DNA of 64,000 nucleotides from Butyrivibrio sp. VCB2006 (GCF_000420945.1 NZ_ATVX01000009.1:62001-126000), one strand, 5' to 3'. Shown: positions 51,901 through 60,363, numbered from the stretch's first letter. The notes: generated by a model from the letters alone, not told the origin. Program-made: numbers and translations.

Positions 51901-53369
51901 GAGACAAAGAGCCTGATATCGACCTTAACTTTTCCGGTGAATACCAGGCCAAAGCCCATAAGTACACGGAAGTTATCTTTGGAGAAGGCCAGACCTTCAG
52001 AGCCGGAACTATAGCATCTGTTGCGGACAAAACTGCCTACGGATATGTAAAGAAGTATTTCGAGCTGGAGAATATCACAAAGAGGAATGCAGAGGTGGAA
52101 CGTATCGCCCAGGGATGTATTGGAGTACGTCGTGGAACCGGTCAGCATCCGGGGGGCATTATTGTCCTTCCGGTAGGTGAGAACATACACAGTTTTACAC
52201 CAATTCAGCACCCGGCTAATGATGTGCATACGCCTATAATCACTACACATTTTGACTACCACTCGATAGATCATAACTTGCTGAAGCTAGATATTCTTGG
52301 ACATGATGATCCTACTATGATCAGGTTCTTAAATGACTGCACAGGACGAGATCCGCAGGAGGTGCCACTTGACGATGAGAAGGTAATGTCTCTTTTCATG
52401 AATACAGAGGCGTTGGGTATCACTCCAAAGCAGATAAGCGGCACCAAGCTTGGCTGTTTGGGGCTTCCTGAGTTTGGAACGGACTTTGCCATGAACATGG
52501 TTATTGATGCTGCGCCTCAGTCCTTTTCAGATCTTATAAGGATTTCAGGTCTTTCTCATGGTACTGATGTATGGTTGGGCAATGCGAAAGACCTTATAGA
52601 AGCTGGTACAGCAACTCTTAGCTCCTGCATTTGTTGTAGAGACGATATCATGGTCTACCTGATTCACATGGGACTTGATAAGTCAGAGTCCTTCAAGATC
52701 ATGGAGGCTGTGCGTAAAGGAAAGGTTGCTGCGGGCAAGGAGAACAACTGGGAGGATTGGAAGAAAGACATGCTGGATCACGGTGTCCCTGAGTGGTACA
52801 TCGAGTCCTGCCAGAAGATCCAGTACATGTTCCCCAAGGCTCATGCTGCAGCCTACGTAATGATGGCCTGGAGAATCGCTTATTTCAAGGTTTATATGCC
52901 GGAAGCCTTTTATGCCGCATGGTTTTCAATAAGAGCGAAGGCAATAAATTACGAGAGGATGTTCCAGGGGCTTACGACCTTGAGGCGACATATGGCCGAG
53001 TACAGGGAAAAAGGGGATGAAATGACTGCCGCTGAGGAGGATGAACTTGCTGCTATGAGGCTGGCAGAGGAAATGTATGAAAGAGGTATTGAAGTAGAGC
53101 CTATCGATATCTATAGGGCTGATTCCAGGTCTTTTAAAGTATTCGGAAAAAAGATTATGCCGAGCCTTAAGAGTATCGACAAGCTTGGTGAAAAGGCTGC
53201 AGATCAGATAGTTGAGGCTGCGAAGAACGGTCCATTTACATCAAGGGATGACTTTAAGGCAAGAACCAAGTGCCCACAGGTTGTCATGGATACTATGCAT
53301 CGCCTTGGTATGTTTGGGGATCTTCCGGAATCGAGTCAGCTCAGCATCTTTGATCTGATGGGAAAATAG
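48909..53369 (+). CDS. polC: Gram-positive DNA polymerase III alpha subunit, PolC
   Basis: A complete 1486-residue replicative polymerase. Order: N-terminal domains, an OB fold (about 245-340), a PHP part (ELHCHTKMSDMDG near 359, continuing after the exonuclease), a DEDD 3'-5' exonuclease inserted in PHP (VVFDLETIGLSP near 455), a zinc finger (CPNC...CPKCGTKM, about 943-980), the palm motif with catalytic residues (PDIDLNF near 1000) and a C-terminal LSIFDLMGK. All active-site motifs look intact. PolC is usually chromosomal, so a second, plasmid copy is notable. It overlaps the previous gene and precedes dnaA by 17 bases. Confidence 0.96.
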   Translation: MNKPFLQAFPTLALDASTKDIFKDVVIDKISSTRKQDFIRIYISSSILIEKPEIYKVEKEIKDQLFSGLSVTVKIYEKYDLSSQYTPEYLFELYRDSIFVELKAYDPIEYTLVRKADFWFGEDYKVVIYLEDTVIARKKAQDIARVFEKIFNERCGLGASVSVEYKEPSEETTKANYSEEVVVRAVKAVEATDKEKPEAEPKEKKDSKAKGKGFGNGKGSYKNGYFVRSKLPDDPNVIYGKNFEDEATAIENILGDGDEVTIRGKVLSYECKPYKQNERAILMFVVSDFTDSIKVKIFVAAEAVPELEKKIYPGAFLKIKGMALMDKFDHEVSMQSITGIKTIPDFTEKRVDNSAEKRVELHCHTKMSDMDGVSSAGDIIAQAYAWGMPGIAITDHGVVQGLTEGYHYIQKYKDKHKDSDIDQFKMILGVEGYLVDDFFKIVLNNKGQRLKGSTLVVFDLETIGLSPVKGKIIEIGAVKIKEGTVIGRFSQFVDPKIPIPPYTTRLTSITDDMVIGEPTIEQALPKFLDFCGDCVLVGHNVSFDIGFIKENCKRLGIEKEFTCIDTMGLSRAFYPEQARHNLDAVCKKLEVVNEHHHRAIADAECTAQIYEKFEQKLFEREIFDLEKLKELEELSPEAIKRLPSHHVILLATDVIGRTNLYTLISKSHLDYFHGKPRMPKSEIMKYREELIIGSACCAGEVYEAVLGGKPEDEIAKIVEFYDYLEIQPIANNRFMIGSEKFEGITSEEDLRDINREIVALGEKYNKPVVATCDVHFLNPEDEIYRRVIMKIKGMDDEEPAPLYLRTTEEMLKEFEYLGDEKAREVVIENSNRIANRCKNIAPVRPDKCPPVIENSDETLRKICYEKIHEIYGEQLPPIVEERLEKELKSIIGNGYAVLYIIAQKLVWKSLEDGYLVGSRGSVGSSFVAFAAGITEVNSLPPHYLCPNCKYSDFDSEDVLKYSGNSGCDMPDKMCPKCGTKMKKDGFDIPFETFLGFKGDKEPDIDLNFSGEYQAKAHKYTEVIFGEGQTFRAGTIASVADKTAYGYVKKYFELENITKRNAEVERIAQGCIGVRRGTGQHPGGIIVLPVGENIHSFTPIQHPANDVHTPIITTHFDYHSIDHNLLKLDILGHDDPTMIRFLNDCTGRDPQEVPLDDEKVMSLFMNTEALGITPKQISGTKLGCLGLPEFGTDFAMNMVIDAAPQSFSDLIRISGLSHGTDVWLGNAKDLIEAGTATLSSCICCRDDIMVYLIHMGLDKSESFKIMEAVRKGKVAAGKENNWEDWKKDMLDHGVPEWYIESCQKIQYMFPKAHAAAYVMMAWRIAYFKVYMPEAFYAAWFSIRAKAINYERMFQGLTTLRRHMAEYREKGDEMTAAEEDELAAMRLAEEMYERGIEVEPIDIYRADSRSFKVFGKKIMPSLKSIDKLGEKAADQIVEAAKNGPFTSRDDFKARTKCPQVVMDTMHRLGMFGDLPESSQLSIFDLMGK

Positions 53370-53386
53370 GAAGTTAGGAGAAGACC

Positions 53387-54775
53387 ATGACTGATGATGT
53401 TTCAATAAGCAATCGAATAGAGGAAAAGTGGGACGAAATTAAGCAGATAGTTCGAAAGGAGTGCTGTCTCACCAATATATCCTATGGCACGTGGATAGAG
53501 CCATTGGAGTTTTTGCGATATACAGATGGCGTGGCTTATGTACTTCTTCCGCAGAACAATGCCATGGCAATGGACTATGTAAAAAACAGGTTTTACAGCT
53601 TTTTTGTTGAAGCTATGGCTGCTGCTGCGGAGCTGGACGGCCTGATAGATGAGTTGTCAGTGGAGTTCACGTTTGACGCTGAAGAAGTAACAGCGAGAAA
53701 CGAAGAAAAGATGTCTGAAGAGAAACTGGCACAGCTAAGGGCGAGCCTGAAACCCAAGTTTACCTTTGAAAGCTTCGTTGTTGGAGGTAGCAACAGGTTT
53801 GCTTATAGCGCTGCTGTGGCTGTAGCTGAAGACCCAGGGGCTATATACAATCCGCTGTTTTTATATGGAGGACCGGGGCTTGGTAAGACACATCTTCTTC
53901 AAGCCATAGGTAATTACATCTGTAGAACGGCGCCTGAGCAGAAAGTCTTATATGTTACTTCTGAGGATTTCACCAATGAGGTTATTGAGTACATCAGGAC
54001 AGGGCAGGTAGATGAACTGCATGAAAAATACAGGACGGTAGATGTACTGTTGATTGATGACGTTCAGTTCATAATTGGCAAGAAGGCTACGCAGCTTGAG
54101 TTTTTCCATACCTTTAATACTTTATATCAGGATGGGAAACAGATAGTTCTTTCCTCGGATCGTCATCCAAAAGAAATAGAGGCTCTGGATGAGAGATTCA
54201 GGTCGCGCTTTGAGATGGGATTGACTTCAGATATCCAAAAGCCCGACTACGAGACCAGAATGGCAATTTTGCGAAAGCTCCATGAGGGAAAAATTCTTGA
54301 TATTGATGACAGCGTTTTTGAGTATATAGCAAATGGGGTTGTTTCTAATGTCAGGGAGCTTGAAGGTGCTTACACAAAGGTTGTTGCTTATTCAAGGCTT
54401 AATAAGTTAGAGCACATTGGAGAAGAAGAGGCAAAGCTCGCTCTCCGGGATGATATCGAGGTTGGAAGAGCAAGAAATATCCCTCCGTCAGTAATCATAA
54501 GCACTGTAGCAGAGCAGTATAACGTGAGTGTTGATCTTCTTAAGTCCAAAAAGAGGAGTAATGATATTGTTCTTCCAAGGCAGCTTGCAATGTATTTAAT
54601 CAGGGAATATACGGATACAACGCTCGCTGGCATAGGAAAAGAGTTGGGTGGAAGAGATCACTCAACAGTAAAGAACAGTATTGAGAGGATAACCGACATG
54701 CTCTCCACAGATGAAGATGTCAATCAAAAGATAGATGTTATCTGTATGAAGCTGAACCTCAACAAAAAGGAGTAG
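53387..54775 (+). CDS. dnaA: plasmid-encoded DnaA replication initiator
   Basis: A complete 462-residue DnaA. Domain I (about 10-85), a short linker, domain III with Walker A (YGGPGLGKTHLL near 166), Walker B (VLLIDDVQF near 223), the arginine-finger box RFRSRFEMGL (near 268), and domain IV with the signature GGRDHSTVKNSIERI (near 430). It should bind the TTATCCACA boxes found at the iteron origin. A plasmid copy may let the replicon set its own initiation timing. It lies between polC and a truncated DnaA-like gene. Confidence 0.96.
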   Translation: MTDDVSISNRIEEKWDEIKQIVRKECCLTNISYGTWIEPLEFLRYTDGVAYVLLPQNNAMAMDYVKNRFYSFFVEAMAAAAELDGLIDELSVEFTFDAEEVTARNEEKMSEEKLAQLRASLKPKFTFESFVVGGSNRFAYSAAVAVAEDPGAIYNPLFLYGGPGLGKTHLLQAIGNYICRTAPEQKVLYVTSEDFTNEVIEYIRTGQVDELHEKYRTVDVLLIDDVQFIIGKKATQLEFFHTFNTLYQDGKQIVLSSDRHPKEIEALDERFRSRFEMGLTSDIQKPDYETRMAILRKLHEGKILDIDDSVFEYIANGVVSNVRELEGAYTKVVAYSRLNKLEHIGEEEAKLALRDDIEVGRARNIPPSVIISTVAEQYNVSVDLLKSKKRSNDIVLPRQLAMYLIREYTDTTLAGIGKELGGRDHSTVKNSIERITDMLSTDEDVNQKIDVICMKLNLNKKE

Positions 54776-54777
54776 TT

Positions 54778-55296
54778 ATGTATGCGAGAAATAGAGTGTA
54801 TACATTTGAAAACTTTGACGTAGACAGAAGAAATAAGTTTGCGTTCGAGGCAGCTAAGGAAGTCACAAACGAACCAGGTGGCAGATTTAATCCTCTTTAT
54901 CTGTATGGGAAAAGATATGACGGCAAGACACATCTGTTAAAGGCAATGGAGCGAGACCTTCGCGAGAAAAAGCCTCTTTTGGATGTCCTATATGTAAGAG
55001 GTGAAGATTTTGATAACGACCTGCTAAGCGCAATTTCTTCAAACCAATATGGGATAGGAATCAAATTGTTCCGCGAAAAGTACCGAAATGTAGATGTGCT
55101 TCTGGTGGATGACATTGATTATTTTATGGAAAGACGAGTGGTCCTAAATGAATTCATAAATACCTTTGATTCCCTTTATTTACAAGGAAAACAAATAGTC
55201 TTTTCAGCAGACAGGAGGCCTACTGACCTGGGGGAGACGGACAAACTGTTCAGAGGAAAGCTTGAAATGGGACTGGTAATAGGGATAAGGAACTAA
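54778..55296 (+). CDS. truncated DnaA-like AAA protein
   Basis: A 172-residue paralogue of the dnaA domain III just upstream, starting two bases after the dnaA stop. It matches from YTFENFDVDRRNKFAFEAA through Walker B (VLLVDDIDYF) to the region of the arginine finger (KLFRGKLEMGL instead of RFRSRFEMGL), then ends. Walker A reads GKRYDGKTH, lacking the GxGKT glycine. DNA-binding domain IV and domain I are absent. It may bind DnaA and modulate it, as Hda or SirA do by other means. That function is inference. Confidence 0.85.
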   Translation: MYARNRVYTFENFDVDRRNKFAFEAAKEVTNEPGGRFNPLYLYGKRYDGKTHLLKAMERDLREKKPLLDVLYVRGEDFDNDLLSAISSNQYGIGIKLFREKYRNVDVLLVDDIDYFMERRVVLNEFINTFDSLYLQGKQIVFSADRRPTDLGETDKLFRGKLEMGLVIGIRN

Positions 55297-55322
55297 AAAA
55301 CAGTATACGAGGGAGGAAGACA

Positions 55323-56672
55323 ATGAAGGATGAAAATGTATTGCGGCGGGTTCCGCCGAATAATCAGGAAGCAGAGCAATCTGTAATAGGGGCAATGATA
55401 CTTGACAGAGGCGCAATCAAAACAGCTGCTGAAATACTGATTGAAGATGATTTCTATTACAGACAGCTGGGAACGATGTTCTCTACGATGGTAGAGCTGG
55501 AGAAAGAGGAAAGCGCTGTTGATCCGGTTACTCTGCAAAATCGACTCAGAGAAAAGAATGTTTCTCCTGAGGTTTGTAGTGGCGAGTTTATCGCAGGGCT
55601 GGTAGAAAAAGTACCGACATCAGCCAATGTAAAGTATTACGCCAACATCGTAAAAAATAAGTCTATGCTACGTAAGTTGATCAAGGCATGTAATGATGCT
55701 GAGAACGCGTGCTATACAGAATCTGATAATGTGATTGGGGTTTTAAACGATGCTGAGAAAACAGTACTGGATGTAACTCAGAAGAGAAGTGCAGGAGATG
55801 TTGTCCCTATCGATCAAATTGTCATGGATGCACTTAACCTTATGGAAAAGGCAAGCAAAATGCAGGGGCATGTTACCGGTGTTGCAACGGGCTTTACTGA
55901 TCTGGATTATAAGACCACTGGTTTTCATTCAGCGGATCTGGTGCTTATAGCTGCTCGTCCTGCTATGGGAAAGACTGCTTTTGCCTTAAACATGGCAGAG
56001 TACATGGCGCTACATGATAACAGATGCGTTGCAATCTTTTCTTTAGAGATGCCAAGAGTCCAGCTGGTCAACAGGCTTATTGCGATGGATTCCCGTGTTA
56101 ATTCAGAAAACATTAAGAGCGGAAATATGTCCGATGGAGAATGGAGCAGCGTTGTTGATAGTGCCAATGTTATAAGTAAGTCCAAGCTCATTATAGATGA
56201 TGCCCCTATAATCACTCTTCAGGATATTCAGGCAAAGTGTAGAAAATTCAAGGCACAGTCCGGATTGGACGCTGTCTTTATCGACTATTTACAGCTTGTG
56301 AAATATAAGCAGGGCAGAAATGGCCCATCTTCAAGGCAGGAGGAGGTTGCAGAGATTTCCAAATCGCTAAAAGCGCTTGCCAGAGAGCTTGAAATACCGA
56401 TTATTGCTCTTTCACAGCTGAATCGTGATACAGAGAAGAGAACGGATCATATCCCAATGCTGTCTGACCTTAGAGAATCAGGATCTATCGAGCAGGATGC
56501 TGATATGGTGATGTTTATTCATAGAGAAGATGTATATGATCACGACTGTGAAGAAAAGAACGTTGCCCAGATTATTATCGCGAAGCAGAGAAGTGGCCCT
56601 ACAGGAACGGTAAAGCTGGCATGGCTTCCAGAGTATACGAAGTTTGCAAATCTTGCACCAGAGAGAAAATAG
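55323..56672 (+). CDS. dnaB: replicative DNA helicase DnaB (DnaC in Bacillus)
   Basis: A complete 449-residue hexameric helicase. N-terminal domain (about 5-105, start VPPNNQEAEQSVIGAMI), linker, then a RecA-like domain with Walker A (ARPAMGKTAFALN near 216), Walker B (LDAVFIDYLQL near 318) and later ELEIPIIALSQLNRDTEKR and DLRESGSIEQDADMV. All are intact. It follows the truncated DnaA gene by 26 bases and precedes its loader, completing an initiator-helicase-loader set. Confidence 0.96.
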   Translation: MKDENVLRRVPPNNQEAEQSVIGAMILDRGAIKTAAEILIEDDFYYRQLGTMFSTMVELEKEESAVDPVTLQNRLREKNVSPEVCSGEFIAGLVEKVPTSANVKYYANIVKNKSMLRKLIKACNDAENACYTESDNVIGVLNDAEKTVLDVTQKRSAGDVVPIDQIVMDALNLMEKASKMQGHVTGVATGFTDLDYKTTGFHSADLVLIAARPAMGKTAFALNMAEYMALHDNRCVAIFSLEMPRVQLVNRLIAMDSRVNSENIKSGNMSDGEWSSVVDSANVISKSKLIIDDAPIITLQDIQAKCRKFKAQSGLDAVFIDYLQLVKYKQGRNGPSSRQEEVAEISKSLKALARELEIPIIALSQLNRDTEKRTDHIPMLSDLRESGSIEQDADMVMFIHREDVYDHDCEEKNVAQIIIAKQRSGPTGTVKLAWLPEYTKFANLAPERK

Positions 56673-56698
56673 TTTATCAGTTTCGCGGAGGAGATAAC

Positions 56699-57694
56699 AT
56701 GCCACTTACTAATAACCAATACAACAGCATTATGCAGCAATATGAAGATTTGCGCATTCGCCACAGACGTGAGCGGGAGGAAAAGCTGCAAAAAATATAT
56801 GAGACCGTCCCCGGATATAAGGAGCTTGATGGGCAGACTTCTACTGCCAGTGTGGAGTTTGGCAGACGAATTATAGCCGGAGAGAAATTGGATAAAAACA
56901 TTTTGGATTCAAAATTAAAAGCTTTAGCCGCTCAAAAGGCGGAGCTTTTAAAGAACGCTGGCTATACAGCAGACTACCTGGACTTCGAATACAAGTGCAA
57001 GGATTGTAAGGATACAGGATATATAGGGAATGAAAAATGCCACTGCTTTAAGCAGAAGATAATTGAGACTCTATATGACAAGTCAAATCTCCGGGCGCTG
57101 ACCGAGGAGTGCAATTTTGCGAACATGACTGAGTCGTATTACAAGGGTGAGGATCTGGTTAAGTTCAGAGGATTAAGAAAGGCTGCTGAAGAGTTCATTG
57201 ATACCTTTAACACTGATTATAAGAATCTCTTTATATATGGTCCGGTTGGCACGGGTAAAAGCTTTATGACCATTTGTGTAGCAGATGAACTATTAAAGAG
57301 AGGAAACTCAGTTATTTACTTTGGCTCCATTGGCTTATTTGAGCTTATTTCGGAATATGCATTTGATTTCAATAACAAGGCCTGGTTAAGAGCGGTATAT
57401 GATGACCTGTACGACTGCGACCTCCTAGTTATTGATGACCTTGGGACAGAGATAACAGGCAATTTCGTGAGCAGAGAACTGTTTTCCCTGCTTGAAGAAC
57501 GGAAAAACCGCAAAAAATCAACAATCATTACCACAAATTACTCTCTTGAGGGTCTGCAGAGTATTTATTCTGACAGAATTTTTTCTAGGATTACTGGGAA
57601 TTATAAGATCCTCAAGTTGTCAGGACCGGATATCCGTAAAGAAAAGAAACTTGCCCAAAAAGACTTGGAAAGTAAGCGTAGTAATACTGACTGA
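56699..57694 (+). CDS. dnaI: helicase loader DnaC/DnaI-like
   Basis: A 331-residue AAA ATPase. An N-terminal helical part (about 1-95) is followed by a zinc-binding cluster (CKDCKDTGYIGNEKCHC, about 100-116, as in DnaI), and an AAA module with Walker A (YGPVGTGKSFM near 181) and Walker B (LLVIDDLGTE near 243). The ATG at 56699 follows GGAGG; an upstream in-frame start would overlap dnaB by 52 bases and is rejected. It would load the DnaB helicase at the origin. Confidence 0.93.
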   Translation: MPLTNNQYNSIMQQYEDLRIRHRREREEKLQKIYETVPGYKELDGQTSTASVEFGRRIIAGEKLDKNILDSKLKALAAQKAELLKNAGYTADYLDFEYKCKDCKDTGYIGNEKCHCFKQKIIETLYDKSNLRALTEECNFANMTESYYKGEDLVKFRGLRKAAEEFIDTFNTDYKNLFIYGPVGTGKSFMTICVADELLKRGNSVIYFGSIGLFELISEYAFDFNNKAWLRAVYDDLYDCDLLVIDDLGTEITGNFVSRELFSLLEERKNRKKSTIITTNYSLEGLQSIYSDRIFSRITGNYKILKLSGPDIRKEKKLAQKDLESKRSNTD

Positions 57695-57843
57695 TATGGT
57701 ATGCGACGTACCCGGAAGAGGCAGAAACCATGGATATTCCAGTGCTTTGGATAATCACAAATGAAGATGTTACCCCACCTTGGGGTAGGATTGCCAGGAT
57801 AAAATGCCAGGTAGTATAGTTGATGTATTAGGAGGTATTTGTC
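57695..57843. other. intergenic gap after replisome operon
   Basis: Contains a perfect 7-bp hairpin TACCCCA-CCT-TGGGGTA (57771-57787) without a T-run, two ATTGCCAGGAT/ATGCCAGG repeats, and a strong Shine-Dalgarno (AGGAGG) before the next ATG. It may weakly terminate the polC operon. Confidence 0.45.
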
Positions 57844-58305
57844 ATGGACAGTAACTATGATTTTCAGAAGTTTGCCGATTTTATGAATGATTGGAATTTA
57901 ATGGAGAAATTTAGCGATTCAGTACTGAAGGGACTGAGGTTTTCAGTAATCTTCCTTGAAGGAGAAGGAGCTTTTTGCGACTGGATGGTTAGCTTTACAT
58001 CTAATAAGAAAATGCAGCTTGCTGAAGCAGAAGAGACCAGGAAAGAGAGCCTTCGAAGGATATTTGGTGGCTATGATATCGAGTACGATCCGGATGACTA
58101 TTTTTTTGAAGTAGATGATGAAGAATTCATAGAAAACGCTGTGGATGAGTATAACGTTGCACCAACTGTAGAAGAGCTCATAGATACAACATTTGAGGCT
58201 CTTATAGATCTGGCGAAGAGCACAGCTTTTGATGATGATAATGCCAAGGATGTTGAAAAAAGGCTACTTGGTAAGAAGGCTGAGGCGATTGAAGCTATCG
58301 GTTGA
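57844..58305 (+). CDS. acidic protein, unknown function
   Basis: A 153-residue protein with very high Asp/Glu content in the middle (YDPDDYFFEVDDEEF, about 78-92) and helical ends. No family is recognised. AGGAGG precedes the ATG. It is followed by the terminator and promoter region of the second rep gene. The charge could mimic DNA, but this is only a possibility. Confidence 0.6.
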   Translation: MDSNYDFQKFADFMNDWNLMEKFSDSVLKGLRFSVIFLEGEGAFCDWMVSFTSNKKMQLAEAEETRKESLRRIFGGYDIEYDPDDYFFEVDDEEFIENAVDEYNVAPTVEELIDTTFEALIDLAKSTAFDDDNAKDVEKRLLGKKAEAIEAIG

Positions 58306-58337
58306 GTGAAAAATCATAAGAATATTGTAAAAATGCG

Positions 58338-58370
58338 CAGAGTGGTCAAAATATGTCCACTCTGTTTTTT
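58338..58370 (+). terminator. terminator overlapping the shared palindrome
   Basis: An 8-bp stem CAGAGTGG (58338-58345) with CCACTCTG (58357-58364) then TTTTTT. The stem contains the TGGTCA-N5-TGTCCA palindrome, so the element may both end the upstream transcript and act as operator. Confidence 0.6.
58343..58359. promoter_or_regulatory. TGGTCA-N5-TGTCCA palindrome, copy 3 (second rep)
   Basis: A 17-base palindromic site followed 11 bases after TGTCC by TATACT (58370-58375), 59 bases before the second Rep start. Same geometry as at the polC operon. Confidence 0.65.
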
Positions 58371-58418
58371 ATACTCTAAGGGGATGTATACATTTTGAAT
58401 TGTTGGGAGAGGTGAAGT

Positions 58419-59597
58419 ATGAAAACAGAAGAACGTAACGAGCTTATAGTTAGGAGCAAGGACTATAAGAAGTCAAATGAACTTATTAATGCGATGGGCA
58501 TAGGTACTGCTCTCAGCCAGAAGCTCTTTGCTGTTGGAATGCTTAACATGCATATAGATGAGACCAACAACGTTGTGGCAACAATACAGGGGACGCAGCT
58601 TAGAAAGCTGTTTAATTCAACCTCTGGGTCTCTGTATCAGCATATTGAAGAACTTTGTGACCAGCAGATCAAAGGCTCTACTATTTTCCAATGGCAATTA
58701 CTCTTCAAGGACAAGGAAAACGGGAAGATAGAAGCACACCAGGTTGTGACTGATGCAATTTTTGAAAAGGGTGTTCTTACTCTAAGGTATAACAACTACC
58801 TTACTGATAAGATCACGAATTTGAAGAAAGGCTACACGACACTAAGCCTTGCGGAGACGCTCAGCCTCAAGAGTGTATATTCCTTGAGAATGTATGAGAT
58901 TTTCAAGTCGGCCTATGATTATCAGAAAGCCTTAAAGAAGAATATTAACGAATGTGTCCTGGAGTATTCGCTGGTGGAACTAAAGCTGGAACTTGGAATA
59001 ATAACTACCGGTGGAAATAAGGAGATCAAAGCAGAGCTCGAGAAAGAATACCCCAACTACGAAAGAATTGGGGAAATTGTAGACTCCATGGGGGATAAGG
59101 CCAATAACAAATACAAGGAGTATAAGGTTTTTAACAGGAATGTCCTGAGTAAGGCAAAAGAAGAACTTAACGAGAAAACCTGCATCCAAATGGACTATGA
59201 GCCTATGAAGAGCGGCAAAAGAGCCACCGGAGTGAGGTTCTTCATTGCCAGAAAAGATCTTGTGGAAGAACCTGTAGAGCAGAAAGCTACATTGACTGAT
59301 GATCTTTTGGACGAGTTATATGACCTGATGCATGAGAACTTCAGGCTCAGAGAGATTCGGGAGATAGCAGATGCCGCGGAGTATGACGCTGAGAGGATTC
59401 GAAAAGCATACAACTATATGCTGAACTATAGCAATCCTATTGATAACGCAATAGCCTTTATGAAGGATTGCATTAAGAAGGAATACTACAATCAGGAAAA
59501 GAAGCCATTTTTCCCAAAGAAGAATTCATTTAACAATATTATGCAAAGAGACAACATCGATTTTGATGAGATGGAAAGACTATTGGTAGATAACTAA
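58419..59597 (+). CDS. second Rep_3-family initiator-like protein
   Basis: A 392-residue Rep_3 protein. Typical segments: LSQKLFAVGMLNM, FQWQLLFKDKENGKIEAHQVV, LTLRYNNYLTDKITNLKKGYTTLSLAETLSLKSVYSLRMYEIFK and NVLSKAKEELNEKTCIQMDYEP. It differs clearly from the initiator at 11081. No iteron array lies upstream, so it may use another origin, act as a regulator, or be a remnant of plasmid fusion. Start supported by GGAGAGG. It is co-transcribed with the 218-residue gene. Confidence 0.87.
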   Translation: MKTEERNELIVRSKDYKKSNELINAMGIGTALSQKLFAVGMLNMHIDETNNVVATIQGTQLRKLFNSTSGSLYQHIEELCDQQIKGSTIFQWQLLFKDKENGKIEAHQVVTDAIFEKGVLTLRYNNYLTDKITNLKKGYTTLSLAETLSLKSVYSLRMYEIFKSAYDYQKALKKNINECVLEYSLVELKLELGIITTGGNKEIKAELEKEYPNYERIGEIVDSMGDKANNKYKEYKVFNRNVLSKAKEELNEKTCIQMDYEPMKSGKRATGVRFFIARKDLVEEPVEQKATLTDDLLDELYDLMHENFRLREIREIADAAEYDAERIRKAYNYMLNYSNPIDNAIAFMKDCIKKEYYNQEKKPFFPKKNSFNNIMQRDNIDFDEMERLLVDN

Positions 59598-59611
59598 GAA
59601 CGAGGTGAATC

Positions 59612-60268
59612 ATGAGTAGTAAAGCAAAAAAGAAAAAACATAATGCATATAGCACAGGACTTTTTGCAGGAATGCCTGTCTTAGCAGAAAGAGCTGCTGA
59701 CTCAAATCGTAATGAGCTATCTAAGAAATTCATACAGGTGTCAAAAGAGTTTGACACTATGATGAATGAGGTTAATGGAAAGAGTAAGACTAAGAAATAT
59801 ATGACATTTTGGCTGGATTTTGAGGGGCAGAACCTGTTTGATCAGTATATCGATATGTCGTATTTAAGTGATGATTTTGAGGATGCCAATTTCTTTTTGG
59901 TTGATGCAGGTTCCAAGTATGAGGCGGCCAGGCAGTTTGTAACCGGGAAATATAATGACCTGATAAGACGAAATAAGAGATCCGAAATACAGAATATGTG
60001 TCTGGAATACATCTTTGAGGAACTGTCAGAGGGCGAACACGTTCAGGTAGAAGGCAAGATTGGGCACTTGATAAGTGCAATTGAGAATCTCATGGAAGCT
60101 TATGAGATTGATGATGCTTCCTCTGAAGAAATGGATCCATTTAAGATGTTCTTCAGTAAGAGTAATGTAAGCGAGCTTTTTACGCCAGAGGTAGAACTGG
60201 AGTTATTCATTAAGGAGAATATCCATAACGTTGGAGTGTTGGAATTAAAAACTTTTCTTCAAACATAA
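59612..60268 (+). CDS. protein of unknown function, co-transcribed with second rep
   Basis: A 218-residue protein with a basic N-terminal tail (SSKAKKKKHN) and an otherwise helical, acidic body. In its middle, KKYMTFWLDFEGQNLFDQYI resembles a small RHH-like turn, weakly suggesting a ParB-type accessory protein; I do not assert it. It starts 14 bases after the second rep, with a good ribosome site (CGAGGTGA). A role in copy number or partition is inferred from position. Confidence 0.55.
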   Translation: MSSKAKKKKHNAYSTGLFAGMPVLAERAADSNRNELSKKFIQVSKEFDTMMNEVNGKSKTKKYMTFWLDFEGQNLFDQYIDMSYLSDDFEDANFFLVDAGSKYEAARQFVTGKYNDLIRRNKRSEIQNMCLEYIFEELSEGEHVQVEGKIGHLISAIENLMEAYEIDDASSEEMDPFKMFFSKSNVSELFTPEVELELFIKENIHNVGVLELKTFLQT

Positions 60269-60294
60269 GGCAAATCCTAAATAATTTACAGGTG

Positions 60295-60311
60295 TAGACA
60301 ATCTTTGTCCT
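60295..60311. promoter_or_regulatory. TAGACA-N5-TGTCCT palindrome, copy 4 (kinase operon)
   Basis: A slightly degenerate copy of the palindrome (TAGACA for TGGACA), followed 11 bases after TGTCC by a -10-like TAATAT (60322-60327). It lies about 52 bases before the kinase start. Confidence 0.5.
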
Positions 60312-60363
60312 ATCTCTTTTGTAATATGTTGAATGAAAAAGAAAAGTGAATAGGAAAAGTCTT

